Source: Pratylenchus scribneri (taxonomy: Eukaryota; Nematoda; Chromadorea; Rhabditida; Pratylenchidae). From it: 64,000 bases of DNA. Position numbers and translations under genes: made by a program. Shown here in pieces: positions 1-11,330 of the stretch (its first letter is position 1; every line of letters begins with the position of its first letter). The stretch is taken from contig JAQSEB010000059.1 of NCBI GenBank assembly GCA_030063045.1, forward strand, positions 2,666,001-2,730,000, given 5' to 3'. Below the pieces are notes generated by a model. That model was not told the origin of the DNA and did not search any database. It was given only the letters and a program-made list of their open reading frames with translations.

Positions 1-3000
1 TGGAACCTTATAATACCTGAAAAACCGCCTGACTGACATTCCTTTTTATATTATATATAACTAGTGGATGTTAGGGAAGTGGGCGTAAGGGAAGTGGGTG
101 TAATGAATACGTGGAGTTTAAAGGAATATACGGGAGGGGGTTATATGTTGGGAGTGTTTGTAAACGCGCCAAGGCGCGTTAGACCTACCCTAGAGATTCG
201 GATTTTGAAATTATTCAAAGATTGTGGGCAGGCTCGTTTCGCTGGCCAGCAATTTTAGGTCGTGTGCAGGCTCGCTTCGCTTGCCCGCTTTTTCTCTATT
301 TTAGAAATTTTTTGAACCGGTTTGCAAACCTAAAGTTGCGCAGAACATAAAACTAATATCATTTTTGAATTCTCCATATCCGAAAACCCCTAAGTCCCAA
401 TTTACACCCATTCCGACAAAATTTTTTTGATATTTTTTGAACCGGTTTGCAAACCACTCCTTGCGCAGATCTCAAAACGCATTTCATTTTTGAATTCTCC
501 ATATTCGAAAACCCCAGAATCCCAAATTTCATCTCGATCCGACAAAATTTTCATTTTTTTGACATTTTTGAACCGGTTTGCAAACCACGCATTGCTCAGA
601 TCAAAATACCAATGCCATTTTTGAATTCGCCATACCTGAAAACCCCGGAATCCAAATTTCCACTAAATTCTGACAAAATTTCCATTTTCTAAACCGGTTT
701 GCAAACCCCCGGTTGCGCGGATACCAAAACTGATGTCATATTTGAATTCGCCATACCCGAAAACCCCCAAGTCCCAATTTTCATCCTCCATCTCCGACAT
801 TTTATATAGGGTTAGCTCTGGGGCAGGATATGGCCAAATCATGACCTGCGCATCTTCTAACACGAACTCGTCATAGGCCAAACCGCGCACCCCGACATGC
901 TATATACCATTTTGAAGCCCACATATCGTAGATGGGCAACAACGATATTTCATTTCAAAATATCCATTTAGAAAAAAGTTATAAACGAAAATGTAAAAAA
1001 TCGGGTCAAATTCTAAGTCCAAAAACCGGTTTTCCCCCTCTGCTAACGACCTGGCCAAATTCAACCTCAAACCAAATCATGCCCAAATTCATCTATACGC
1101 GTGCATTCTGGATGCAGTTTTTCAGGTCCCACTTCCCAACTCTTATCCGGAACCTTATTTTACCCGAAAAACCGCCTGACATTTTTTCCCTTAGCTTTTT
1201 ATATTATATATAACGTTAGGGAAGTGGGCGTAAGGGAAGTGGGTGTAAGGAATATGTGGGAAGGATTTGGTAAGATATCGGGAGGGATTAAAGCCTTCTG
1301 TTCATGTTAACGCGCCAAGGCGCGTTCGACCTACCCTAGGGATTCGGATTTTGAAATTATTTAAAGGTCATGTGCAGGCTCGCTTCGCTCGCCCACTCTT
1401 CGATAGGTCGTGTTCAGGCTCGCTTCGCTCGCCAGTCCTTCTTTAGGTCGTGTGCAGGCTCGCTTCGCTTGCCCGCTTTTTTCCCTTCGCTCGCCCGCTC
1501 TTCTTTAGGTCGTGTGCAGGCTCGCTTCGCTCGCCCGCTTTTTTCCCTATTTTAGAAATTTTTTGAACCGGTTTGCAAACCACCTTTTTCATAGATCATA
1601 AAATGAACATCATTTCTGAATTCTCCATACCCGAAAACCCCAGAATCCCAATTTTCACTTCAATCCGATAAAAATTTCCATTTTAAACCGGTTTGCAAAC
1701 CGGTATCTGCGCCGATCATAAAACTGTTATCATTTTTGAATTCTCCATATTCGAAAACCCCCAAGTCTCAATTTACAATTCATTCCGACAAAAATTCCAT
1801 TTTATAACATTTTTGAACCGGTTTGCTGCAAACCACTCGTTGCGCGGATCAAAAAACTGATGCCATAATTGAATTCTCCATATCCGAAAACCCCCAAATC
1901 CCAAATTTCATTTCAATCCGTCCATATTTCCATTTTTTTATTTTTTTGAACTGGTTTGCAAACCGGTTTCTATCTAATCGCAAAACCAATGTCATATTTA
2001 AATTCCCCATGGCAGAAAACCCCCGAGTCCCAATTTTTACCTCAATCCACCCATATTCTCATTTTTTGACTTTTTTGAACCGGTTTGCAAACCACCCGTT
2101 GCGCGGATCAAAAAACTGATGCCATAATTGAATTCCCCATGGCCGAAAACCCTTGAGTCCCGATTTTCATCATCCAATTCCTACATCCACTATAGGCTTA
2201 GCTCTGGGGCGGGATATGGCCAAATTATGACCTGCGCATCTTCTAACACGAACTCGTCCTAGGCCAAGCCGCGCAGCCCCAGGTGCTATACATCATTTTG
2301 AAGCCCACATTCTTCTGAGTGGCACTAAAGAAACTCCTCACGAAAATATCCATACACAAAAAAGTTATAAACGAAAAAGTAAAAAATGCGGCCAAATTCT
2401 AAGTCCAAAAACCGGTTTTGCCCCTCTGCTAACGACCTGGCCAAATTCAACCTCACCCAAAACCATGTCCATATTCATCAATACGTGTGCATTCTGGATG
2501 CAGTTTTCCGACCCCCGTCCCCCAACTCCCAAACCGAACCTTAATAAACCCAAAAAACCGAGGGACAAAGCTTTTTATATTGTATATAACTAGCGGGCGT
2601 ACGAAAAGTGGAGCGTAAGGGAAGTGGGTGGAAGGAATACTTGGGCCAAAGGAATATATGGGAGGGGTTTATATGTTGGGAATGTTTGTAAAAACGCGCC
2701 AAGGCGCGTTCGACCTACCCTAGGGATTCGGATTTTTAAATTATTTAAAGATTTTGGTAAAGGCTCGCTTCGCTCGCTCGCCTTTTTAAGGTCGTGGGCA
2801 GGCTCGCTTCGCTCGCCGGCACTTTTGGGTCGTGGGCAGGCTCGCTTCGCTCGCCTGCACTTTTCCATTGCCATTTTTGAATTTCCCATATTCGAAAACC
2901 TACAAATCCCAATTTTCACATCATTCTGGCAAAATTTCCATTTTTGGACATTCTCTGAACCGGTTTGCAAACCATCTTTGCGCAGATCTCAAAACGGATT

Positions 3001-3991
3001 TCATTTTTAAATTCTTCATATTCGAAAACCCCCAAATCCCAATTTTCACATCATTCTGGCAAAATTTCTATTTTTTGGACATTCTCTGAACCGGTTTGCA
3101 AACCACTCCTTGCGCAGATCTCAAAACGGATTTCATATTTGAATTCTCCATATTCGAAAACCCCCGAATCCCAAATTTCACCTCATTCTGACAAAATTTT
3201 CATTTTTGGGCATTTTAAACCGGTTTGCAAACCACGTGTCGCGCGGGTCCCAAAAATAATATTATTTTTGAATTCCCCATATTCGAAAACCCATAAGTCC
3301 CAATTTTCACTTCAATCCAACAAAATTTCCTTTTTTTTAACTTTTCTAAACCGGTTTGCAAACCACTGGTTGCGCAGAACAATAAACTGATGTCATATTT
3401 GGATTTGACATACCCGAAAACCCCCGAGTCCCAAATTTCACCTCATTCTGACAAAATTTTCACTTTTTGAAAATTTTTAAACCGGTTTGCAAACCACCCG
3501 TTGCGCGGATCTCAAAACTAATGTCATATTTGATTTCCCCATGGCCGAAAACCCCCGAGTCCCAATTTTCATCTTCCAATTCCTACTTCCACTATAGGGT
3601 TAGCTCTGGAGCGGGATATGGCCAAATCATGACTTGCGCATAGAAGTTAACAAACTCCTCCTTGGCCAAGCTGCGCACCCCGACATGCTATATACCATTT
3701 TGAAGCCCTCACATGGGTGCGGGGTGAGGGCTATAAAACATTGCAAAATATTAACACACAAAAAAGTTATAAGCGAAAATGTAAAAAAAGCGGCCAAATT
3801 CTAAGTCCAAAAACCGGTTTTCCCCCTCTGCTAACCATGTGGCCAAACTCAACCTCACACCAAACCCTCTTAAATTTTTCTAAACGAACGCATTTTGGAT
3901 ATAATTATCGAAGTCCCATCCCCCAACTCTCAAACCGAACCTTATTTTACCCGAAAAACCGCCTGACATTAGCTTTTTATATTATATATAA
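1..3991. repeat. Tandem array of 1.2-1.4 kb units with a conserved 18-19 bp box
   Basis: Three nearly complete head-to-tail units are visible (about 61-1213, 1214-2589, 2590-3991), and the tail of a fourth lies at 1-60, so the array extends beyond the window start. Each unit opens with the GGGAAGTGGG/GTAAGGGAAGTGGG motif and then a palindromic CGCGCCAAGGCGCG stretch. Next come one to five copies of an AGGTCGTG..GGCTCGCTTCGCTCGCC subrepeat, then four or five subrepeats of about 130 bp, each starting with a box close to TGAACCGGTTTGCAAACC. The unit closes with a shared region ending in CTTTTTATATTATATATAA. No intact protein gene is seen; the open frames are short and follow the repeats. A shorter, diverged relative sits in an rme-8 intron at 17968-18196, so the family is probably a non-autonomous mobile element that became tandemly amplified. 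Confidence 0.9.
313..3495. repeat. 14 copies of the AACCGGTTTGCAAACC box
   Basis: Boxes lie at about 313, 438, 569, 691, 1564, 1684, 1814, 1948, 2076, 2956, 3087, 3217, 3347 and 3478, that is four in the first unit and five in each of the next two. Within a unit they are spaced 120-134 bp. Each contains two overlapping palindromes (AACCGGTT and GGTTTGCAAACC). The flanks vary far more than the box. The copy at 1814 has a 3-nt insertion and the one at 1948 has one substitution. Such conservation of a short box within diverging repeats suggests either a protein-binding site or a recombination-prone motif. Confidence 0.85.
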
Positions 3992-4364
3992 ATTAATAAA
4001 AAGTACATCATTGATCATTCACACACTACATACTAACTACACTACATTAACTATCGTAAAAAAAGGACGGGGAATTCTTGGACAAAAGAATGGAGTTTAA
4101 AAATATTTTAATGAAGTATTCAGTATTATATATTTTGTACACCATTTCCTATTTTTGGTTCAAATTCAAACAAAGATAAAAACTTCGATTTGATTTTTTT
4201 TTATGACTTGTTTGACCTTTGACATGAGTTTAATGCTTTAATTAATTCAATTTTTCTAAAAATCCTTATTTTTAGGGTAATTTTTTCCGGTTTATTAAAT
4301 ATAAATCTGTGATTTGATTTATTTGTCCATTCCTTTAATTTCTTCAACTTGCTCATCAATCAAC
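3992..4364. other. Spacer between repeat array and apyrase gene
   Basis: AT-rich sequence after the last repeat unit. I see no gene, RNA or repeat here. It must hold the promoter or 5' leader of the apyrase gene. Confidence 0.5.
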
Positions 4365-6011
4365 ATGGGTAGCTTTGAAAATACCAAAAAAGAAAACGGG
4401 AACCAGCAGAATGAGGTTTGTTTATTGAATTAAATCATTTAAAATCTTATAAAAATTTATAGAAATATGCAACTAAAATTAACCGAAATGATGTAAAAGA
4501 ATCGTCAATTGCTGTTAATACTCTTTCCGGCCCAACATTCGCCATAACATCTCTTGTTTTTATTGTTCTTGTTGCCTTTGTTTCACTTCAAATTTACCTG
4601 CCCCGGGCATCATCTGCATGCACATGTCCTTCAACATATGGTCAATTAGGCACAACACGACCATACAATTCCAGCGGAATTGGAAAACCCACCGTTTGTA
4701 TTCAAATAAAATAATATTTATAGAAATAAAATTGATAAAACCAAAAAGTTTATTACTAAAATTTATTAATTCCAGATTCTTTCTGATGGCAGAATTCGAT
4801 ATCAAATAGCAGTGGTTTCTGATTTGGATCATGACAGCAAATTCGAAACCAAAAAAGACACGTGGAGGAGTTTTATGAGGAAAGGCCATCTATTTTATCA
4901 TCCGGAATTGCAAACCGTCCAAGTGGAATGGGACGAGAAGGAAGCTAATTCCCTATATTCGCAACTTTCTTCTGGTGGACGGGCAATGGAGTAAGCAATA
5001 TTTTATTTTTGCTTATTCATTATTAAAATTTTAGACTTTCGGATTTGGCAGTATTCGATGGAAAATTATTGACAGTGGATGATAGAACTGGAGTGATTTA
5101 CAGGTGAATTGTAAATATTATTCAAATTCAATTTAATTTTTAGGATTGAGAATTTTAATACAATGCTTCCATGGGTACTTTTAAATGATGGGCCAGGAAA
5201 CACAACAAAAGGATTCAAAGCTGAATGGATGACGGTTAAGGATCAACATTTACATGTTGGTGGATTGGGAAAAGGTAAATTAGGGAATTATTTAAATTTT
5301 AAAAATGATTATTAGAATGGACGACAGCCGATGGTAAATTTGTCAACCACCATCCTATGTGGATAAAGGTTAGTAATTTAAATCATTAAATTTTAACTTA
5401 ATCAATCACCATTCAGATTATCAACCAAAATGGCGAAGTAATTCACGTTGATTGGACTGAAAATTACAAAAAATTGCGACAAAATGTTGGCATTGAATTT
5501 CCAGGATATATGATCCATGGTTGATTTTTAATATAGAATTTATTTATTCATTTTGATTAAAGAGTCCGGCCAATGGTCTGATATTCATCGAAAATGGTTT
5601 TTCTTACCAAGGTAATTTTCTTAATTTTTAATAAAATAAATCTAAATTTAAGACGCGCTTCAAAGGATACATATTCCGAGGATGAGGATGAACACAAAGG
5701 GACAAATATGCTTTTAATTGCGGATGAGGATTTCAGCAAAATTGAAGTTGTTTTTTAATGAATTAATTTAATTATTCCAATTTTAGGCAATTAATATTGG
5801 CACAATTGGCGATGGTTCCCGCGGTTTTTCTGCCTTCCAATTTTTGCCGGGAACTGACGATCAAATTCTGGTTGCCCTAAAATCCGAAGAACGAAATGGA
5901 AAAGCAGTGGCCTCATATTTGTGCGTTTTCCGCTTATCCGATGGCCAAATCATTTTGCCGGAACAAAAATTTGATGGACCTTACAAGTTTGAAGGACTGA
6001 TCCTTTATTAA
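4365..6011 (+). CDS. apy-1: Apyrase (calcium-activated nucleotidase, CANT1/APY-1 type)
   Basis: Calcium-dependent nucleoside diphosphatase of the CANT1 family, which usually acts in the ER/Golgi lumen and hydrolyses UDP and GDP released by glycosyltransferases. The spliced product starts [12 protein letters not shown]. It then has one hydrophobic segment near residues 35-60 ([20 protein letters not shown]), giving a type II membrane topology. Family blocks follow in order: [110 protein letters not shown] and [17 protein letters not shown], ending [14 protein letters not shown]. About eight small introns were inferred from phase and family alignment. The catalytic-domain blocks cover the family's full length. 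No sign of damage. Secreted relatives exist in blood-feeding animals, but the anchor here argues for the housekeeping form. Confidence 0.93.
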
Positions 6012-6499
6012 ATCTAATAACCGAAAACCTTCATTTTTGTATTGACATTTTTGGCCAAATCTAACGGGATATATTGTTATCCTTTTTCCATTACCATTCA
6101 TTTAATACATATCAATAATTATATTCAAATAAATAATTATATTCAATCATATTCATTTAAAATTATTCCTAATTTTGATTGTTTTTATTCGACTTATTTA
6201 GTTCCTTTTTCTCATATAGATTTTTTAATTTTAATGTATTTAATGTATTCAACAAAGATAAAATAATTCACTTCGACATTCACTATTATAAAATGAATTT
6301 TAGTTTGCCCACATTCATCATTTTAACCAGAATTCCCAATGCATTTTTCACTTTTCCCACCCCTATTCATTTCTATATTCCTTTTCAATGTTTCGTTGGC
6401 AGCCGAAAACGATAAAAATAAAGAAATTGATTTGACCCAAAGCTTGGTAATTAATTAAGCAATAGGATTGAAAATAAAGAAATAATTTAGTATTCGAAA
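6012..6499. other. AT-rich intergenic spacer
   Basis: 3' region of the apyrase gene and upstream region of the next small gene. I see no gene or repeat that I can support. Confidence 0.4.
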
Positions 6500-6769
6500 A
6501 TGGAAAAAGACCCATTGGTTGCTCGAATTATGAAGGATGTTATCAAACCCGGCGTCCAGTTGGTGGATTCAAAGAAGGAAGGTCAACCCGCATGGACTGG
6601 AATTGAGAAAGTCACTGGACGCCGTTTGAAACAAAAATTCCTTACTGGGCTCGAAACAATTCTTGAAAATTTGAAGAAGCGGAAGGATAGATTGGAAGGA
6701 AATTTTAAGCCCGAAAGTGTTGAATTGAAGAAGAAAAAGGAGACAAAATTGGCCATTTTGCGAATTTAA
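6500..6769 (+). CDS. Small lysine-rich orphan protein, 89 aa
   Basis: Single-exon frame with an ATG start (MEKDPLVARIMKDVIKPGV) and a TAA stop, followed by an AATAAA signal about 45 bp downstream. There is no signal peptide and no membrane segment. The C-terminal half is charged and probably helical (ETILENLKKRKDRLEGNF, then a run of lysines), so a short coiled coil or nucleic-acid contact is possible. I do not recognise the family. Base composition is more balanced than in the flanking spacers, which supports real coding. It could also be a terminal exon of something larger, but no upstream exon is apparent. Confidence 0.55.
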   Translation: MEKDPLVARIMKDVIKPGVQLVDSKKEGQPAWTGIEKVTGRRLKQKFLTGLETILENLKKRKDRLEGNFKPESVELKKKKETKLAILRI

Positions 6770-7302
6770 GCAATTTCAAGTCATTCCATGTGATCAATTT
6801 ACTTTATGAATTTTGAATAAAATTGCCAACATTTTTTGTTTTTAAAATTGGCCTAGACTACGAGAAAGTGGTCAATGCCATTTTCTTTTAAAAATATTTT
6901 CATCACAAAAGATTACATTAATAAATGTCCAAAAGTGTCTTAACACGAAAAAAAATCATAAGAGAGCAAGAGATGAAGTAAAGCGTCAGAGAGACTGAAT
7001 TTTGGAAAAGAAAGCCCTCTGCGAGAGGAAATGAACGAACGATCGAATGGGGAAGGAGCCCGCAGGCACCCATCAAAAAGAGACCTCACAGGCTTGTCCG
7101 TCAATGGAGCCCATAGAGCCGAAATACTGGCACATTTTTTTTGTGCCTGCCTCAAAATGTGCTTTTTTTTCTGATCGTCTAACCTCTTTTGCATGTTTTT
7201 TGCGCATAAGCACATTTGCCGATCCCTAAGCCAATCCAATCTTGTTGCATCTTGCATGAAATGAAATCGGTATTTTGTATTTTTTTTTCGAAAATTCAGA
7301 GA
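6770..7302. other. Spacer upstream of ECH1-like gene
   Basis: Holds the 3' end of the orphan gene, then a moderately GC-rich stretch (about 6960-7130) and the leader of the next gene. An acceptor-like tract ending TTCAG lies at about 7284-7299, just before the next ATG, and is a likely spliced-leader site. A minus-strand open frame of 105 codons covers this region, but nothing supports it as a gene. Confidence 0.4.
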
Positions 7303-8508
7303 ATGTTAAGGCCGATAAAATATCTAAATTCCGGCATAAATGGAAAAAATCTTCGAACAATTTTCACATCAAATTTTCCTCAACTGCAAGAGATTAACAT
7401 TATAGAAGATAAGCTCCATCCAAATGTTTACAATGTGCAGATGAATAGGCCAGAAAAACTCAATACTTTTACTATCGAATTTTGGAGGTTGTTATTAATT
7501 TTTAAATTTTTTTTTAAATAAATTCTCATTTTTAGGGAATTAAAATCAGCATTTGATTATTTGGCTGACCAATCAAAATGTCGAGCTATTGTTTTCTCAG
7601 CAAACGGACCAATGTTTTGTGCCGGCATAGATTTAAAGGATGGAGTAAAGGTCTGAATAATCATAATTATTTTGAATATAATAATTTTAGGATTTAATAG
7701 GCATAATGGGTAATGAAACTTTGGACGCAGCAAGAAAATCAAGAGGTATACGCAAATTGATCAAACACTGTCAGGATAGTTTTTCTTCATTGGAACATTG
7801 CCCTAAACCAGTTTGTAAAAAAAACTACCAAAATTTACTAATTAAGCATATTTTTTTCGCAAGGTGATTGCCGCGGTCCATTCTCATTGCATTGGTGCCG
7901 GCATCAGTCTAGCCTCTTGCGCTGATATTCGTTATGCTACCAATGATGCAGTTTTCTCCATTCGGGTCAGTAATAATTTATAAAATAAAATTAATAATAT
8001 TAATTTATTAATAGGAGGTTGATATTGGTATTGCTGCGGATGTTGGCATTTTGCAACGTATTCATTTGATTTCCGGCAATGATAGTTGTGCAAGGGAATT
8101 GGCGTTCACCGGAAAGGATGTTACAGCCCAAGAAGCATTGAAATTTGGTTTGATTTGAGACATTTGAACATTCTTAAACATTAATTTTAGGTTTTGTCTC
8201 TCGGATAATGGACTCAAAAGAAGATTGCCTGGAAACAGCATTCGATTTAGCTAGAAAAATTGCCTCAAAAAGTCCGATTGCCGTGCAAGGCACCAAAATG
8301 GCAATGAATTATGCTCGATCCCATGGAGTGGAGGTGAACAGTATTATTTATTTAGGATAAAATTATTTTAATATTAAAGGAATCACTGGAATGGATGTTG
8401 AATTGGAATTCATCACAATTGCAAACTACGGACATTTTAGCAAATGTTAAGGCAAAAATGAACAAGAAAAGTAGCAATGAAGATGGGCCAAAATTTGATG
8501 ATATTTAA
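7303..8508 (+). CDS. Delta(3,5)-Delta(2,4)-dienoyl-CoA isomerase (crotonase family, ECH1-like)
   Basis: Crotonase-fold enzyme of unsaturated fatty-acid beta-oxidation. The start at 7303 was chosen because an acceptor-like TTTCGAAAATTCAG precedes it, and because MLRPIKYLNSGINGKNLR looks like a mitochondrial presequence. An in-frame ATG at 7261 is the alternative. Family blocks: NVYNVQMNRPEKLNTFTIEF, CRAIVFSANGPMFCAGIDLK (oxyanion hole), IAAVHSHCIGAGISLASCAD, then DIRYATNDAVFSIREVDIGI and AADVGILQRI. These carry the three acidic residues (ADIRY, REVD, AADVG) that mark ECH1 rather than a plain hydratase. The C-terminus is KFDDI, so no peroxisomal SKL. The gene is intact with several introns of 40-70 nt. 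HSDL2 follows 180 bp downstream on the same strand. Confidence 0.92.
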
Positions 8509-8688
8509 TTATTGGAATTTCACTGCATTTTTTATTTTTCATAAAATAAATTTTTTAATTTTTTTTAATTAAATTAACTTCCATTGTTTATAATCAATCA
8601 TACACATTTATCAATGTTATTTTTTATTTTAATTTTAAATATTATTATTAGACTGTGCATGAACTACAATTTCAAAGAAAAGCAAAAT

Positions 8689-9994
8689 ATGCTGAACACC
8701 GGGTAATCTTTAATTATTTAATTTAAAATATTCTTTATTAAAGGAAATTCCTTGGCCGTACCATTCTCATCACCGGTGCTTCCCGAGGCATTGGAAAGGA
8801 AATTGCATTAAAATTAGCACAGGTAGGTAAAACGGTTATTTATTCATTTAAATAATTTGATAGGATGGAGCAAACATTGTGATTTGTGCAAAAACAGCAG
8901 AACAACACAGCAAATTGCCAGGAACAATTTTCAGTGCTGCGGAGGAAATTGAAAAGGTTTTTTTGATAAACAAAATAATTTATTGAGAATTTTATAAAGA
9001 TTGGTGGTAAAGCATTGCCATTACAAGTTGATGTCCGAGAGGAGGCCCAAGTGGATGATGCTGTGGAAAAAGCGGTATGAATAATTTGAATTACAAATTA
9101 ATAACATCAAAAAATTTTATGCATGACAATGACCAAAAATTTTATTTAAAATTTAAATTTAGGTTAAAAAATTTGGTGGCATTGATATTTTGGTGAACAA
9201 TGCAAGTGCCATTTCACTGTCCGGTACACTCGACACTCCGATGAAACGTTATGATTTGATGCATCAAGTTAATGTCCGGGGAACATTTCTCATGTTTGAT
9301 TAAAATTTAAACAAAAAATTAATTTAAAAATTAAAGGTCACAAAAATGCATCCCATATTTGCGCCAATCCAAAAATCCACACATTTTGAATTTGAGTCCT
9401 CCTCTACTTATGGAAAAACACTGGTTTGGTCCTCATGTCGGTTAGTGGTTTTTTAAATTGAATTTTTAATTAAATATTTTGATTTAGCCTATACAATGTC
9501 CAAATATGGAATGTCAATGTGCGTTTTGGGAATGGCAGATGAATTTCGGAAAGATGGAATCGCCGTTAATGCACTTTGGCCTCGAACTGCTGTTTGGACC
9601 GCCGCAATGGATATGCTCTCGGCGGGCAAGGGAAAACAAATGTCGAGAAAGGTCAAAACAATTGGGAATAAATTTTCACCATAAAAATAACATTTCAGCC
9701 TTCCATCGTTGCGGATGCAGCCTACGCCATTCTTTCAAAAAATTCGCGTGAATTTACTGGAAATTTCTGTTTAGATGAGGACATTCTCCGTGAATCTGGC
9801 ATCACTGATTTTTCACAATATGCCTACGATCCAAGTGAATTTTATTTTTTAATTTTTAATATTTTCTTATTCACAAAGATTCTCCATTATTCCCTGATGC
9901 ATTTGTGCCCGGCGTTGAACCGAAAAAATTCTCAAAAATACTCACTCAAATGGCCATGGAAGGAAAAACACCAGGCGGAGGCAGCAAACTTTGA
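8689..9994 (+). CDS. HSDL2-like short-chain dehydrogenase with peroxisomal SKL tail
   Basis: Short-chain dehydrogenase/reductase close to hydroxysteroid dehydrogenase-like protein 2. The spliced protein begins MLNTGKFLGRTILITGASRG, giving the TGxxxGIG cofactor loop at about residues 15-22. It continues with DILVNNASAIS, PHILNLSPP near the catalytic serine, and the catalytic YTMSK motif. Then come AVNALWPRTAVWTAAMDM and a tail PKKFSKILTQMAMEGKTP. The last three residues are SKL, a canonical PTS1, so a peroxisomal location is likely. The SCP2 domain found at the C-terminus of human HSDL2 is absent, and the stop directly follows SKL. Introns are small; one exon reads through the junction GTFLM|SQKC. 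With ECH1 just upstream, the pair suggests co-expressed fatty-acid metabolism. Confidence 0.9.
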
Positions 9995-10253
9995 ATGAAT
10001 ATTCAATAAAATTATTATCAATATTTTTTTTCATTTCCATTAATTTTAATTGTATGGAAAATTATATATTTTAGTTATTATACGCATAAATGATAAAATA
10101 ATTCATTTAAAAATCACCAAATATTAATTGTTTTATTAACATAAATAATTATGAATCTAATCAAAGTTCCATGATAAATTTAATTAATACTTTTAGATAG
10201 AAATAACTCATATTCTTCTTTAAATAAAATCAACTTCAATATTAAAAGAAACA
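9995..10253. other. AT-rich spacer
   Basis: Contains the polyadenylation region of the HSDL2-like gene (AATAAA near 10005) and the leader of the next gene. Nothing else is recognisable. Confidence 0.4.
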
Positions 10254-10901
10254 ATGCCTCCATTAAAGAGAATGCCTTCCAAATTGTCCATTGCTGGATC
10301 TACGCGGCGTTTGGATTTAATCCAGGAAGCAAAGAACCAAGTATGAAAGTTTCTTAATCATTAATAAATAAATCCTATTTCCATCATTATAGAAGCCAAT
10401 TGTTTATCCACGCGACAGACGAGTTTGGACTGCTTTGACTTGCAATGTGATGATGTTTCATTCCAAACTTGAGGTTTTTAATTAAATTTTTTATTTGATA
10501 GAATTAATTGAAAAAATTTAACAGATTGGGGATCTTTTCGAATACATGTTAACATTTTATGGCGATCATAAATGCCGTAAAATTTACACTACATCGGATG
10601 AACTGCTGACATTCATCAAAGAGCATTGTTCGCCTCTTCAAATTAGTGAGGAAGAAAAAGAAGGAGAGAAAAAGGTAAAACGAAATTAATAAATTCAATT
10701 TAAAATTAATTTTATAAGATCTTTATCACTTGGAACGGCAATAACTCATGGATGAAACGATTGATCGAACTCGCCAATACTGCATTATTGGAAACACCAA
10801 ATGACGAAGAAACACCAATTGAAGAAGAAGCACCAATCGAAAAAGGAACATCAATTATTGAGGAAGCACGAATTGAGGAAGAAAAAATTGATGAAGAATG
10901 A
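10254..10901 (+). CDS. Orphan protein with acidic degenerate-repeat tail
   Basis: Four exons joined in phase give a protein of about 165 aa starting MPPLKRMPSKLSIAGSTRRL. The middle reads as a folded region (RRVWTALTCNVMMFHSKLEI, GDLFEYMLTFYGDHKCRKIY, ELLTFIKEHCSPL, then IFITWNGNNSWMKRLIELAN). The C-terminus is a run of degenerate acidic repeats of the form TPIEEEAPIEKGTSIIEEA, ending KIDEE. There is no signal peptide or membrane segment. I do not recognise the family. Intron positions, GT-AG ends and the phase-consistent frame support a real gene. It follows the HSDL2-like gene by 259 bp on the same strand and could belong to the same transcription unit. Confidence 0.65.
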
Positions 10902-11330
10902 ATATATGGATATGGATAGATTAGAGATCAAACTTGAAGGAATATGAAATTGTTAATTTATTGATTAATGACGAAATATAAAATCACATAAAAATCTTGC
11001 TACTATTTTGAAACCTTTTTCATTTCATTAATTAAGCTGGCTGGTTGACTGGTTAGATGGATGGTTGTTATGGTGATAAATCCATCCTCAAATCCACCCC
11101 ACATTCTCATTTCATATTGAAGGCTAATGGTATTGTCCATTCCAGCAAATAAGGACCAATTCCAATCAGAGGAATTGAAGTTTTAAAAGCAAATAGAAAC
11201 TGAAAACTAAATTAAATTGCCGTTTTTACTTCAACAAAGAAACTTCCCATTTTTTAAATTTTCCTATCAGCTGATATTGAAGAATATTTTAACAGAATTT
11301 GAGTTAATTTCATTTCTGATTAAATTCAAA
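10902..11330. other. Spacer between orphan gene and RD3-like gene
   Basis: AT-rich, with a short low-complexity TGGCTGGTTGACTGG-type stretch near 11035-11070. The open frame that precedes the chosen RD3 start has no ATG of its own. No other feature is seen. Confidence 0.4.

Noticed and set aside
313..3495. Regularly spaced short repeats that resemble a CRISPR array
   Set aside because: The sequences between boxes are themselves homologous repeats, the spacing is about 130 bp, and the context is eukaryotic with introns.
6940..7257. 105-codon minus-strand open frame
   Set aside because: It overlaps the leader of the ECH1 gene, has no recognisable content, and no splice or family support.
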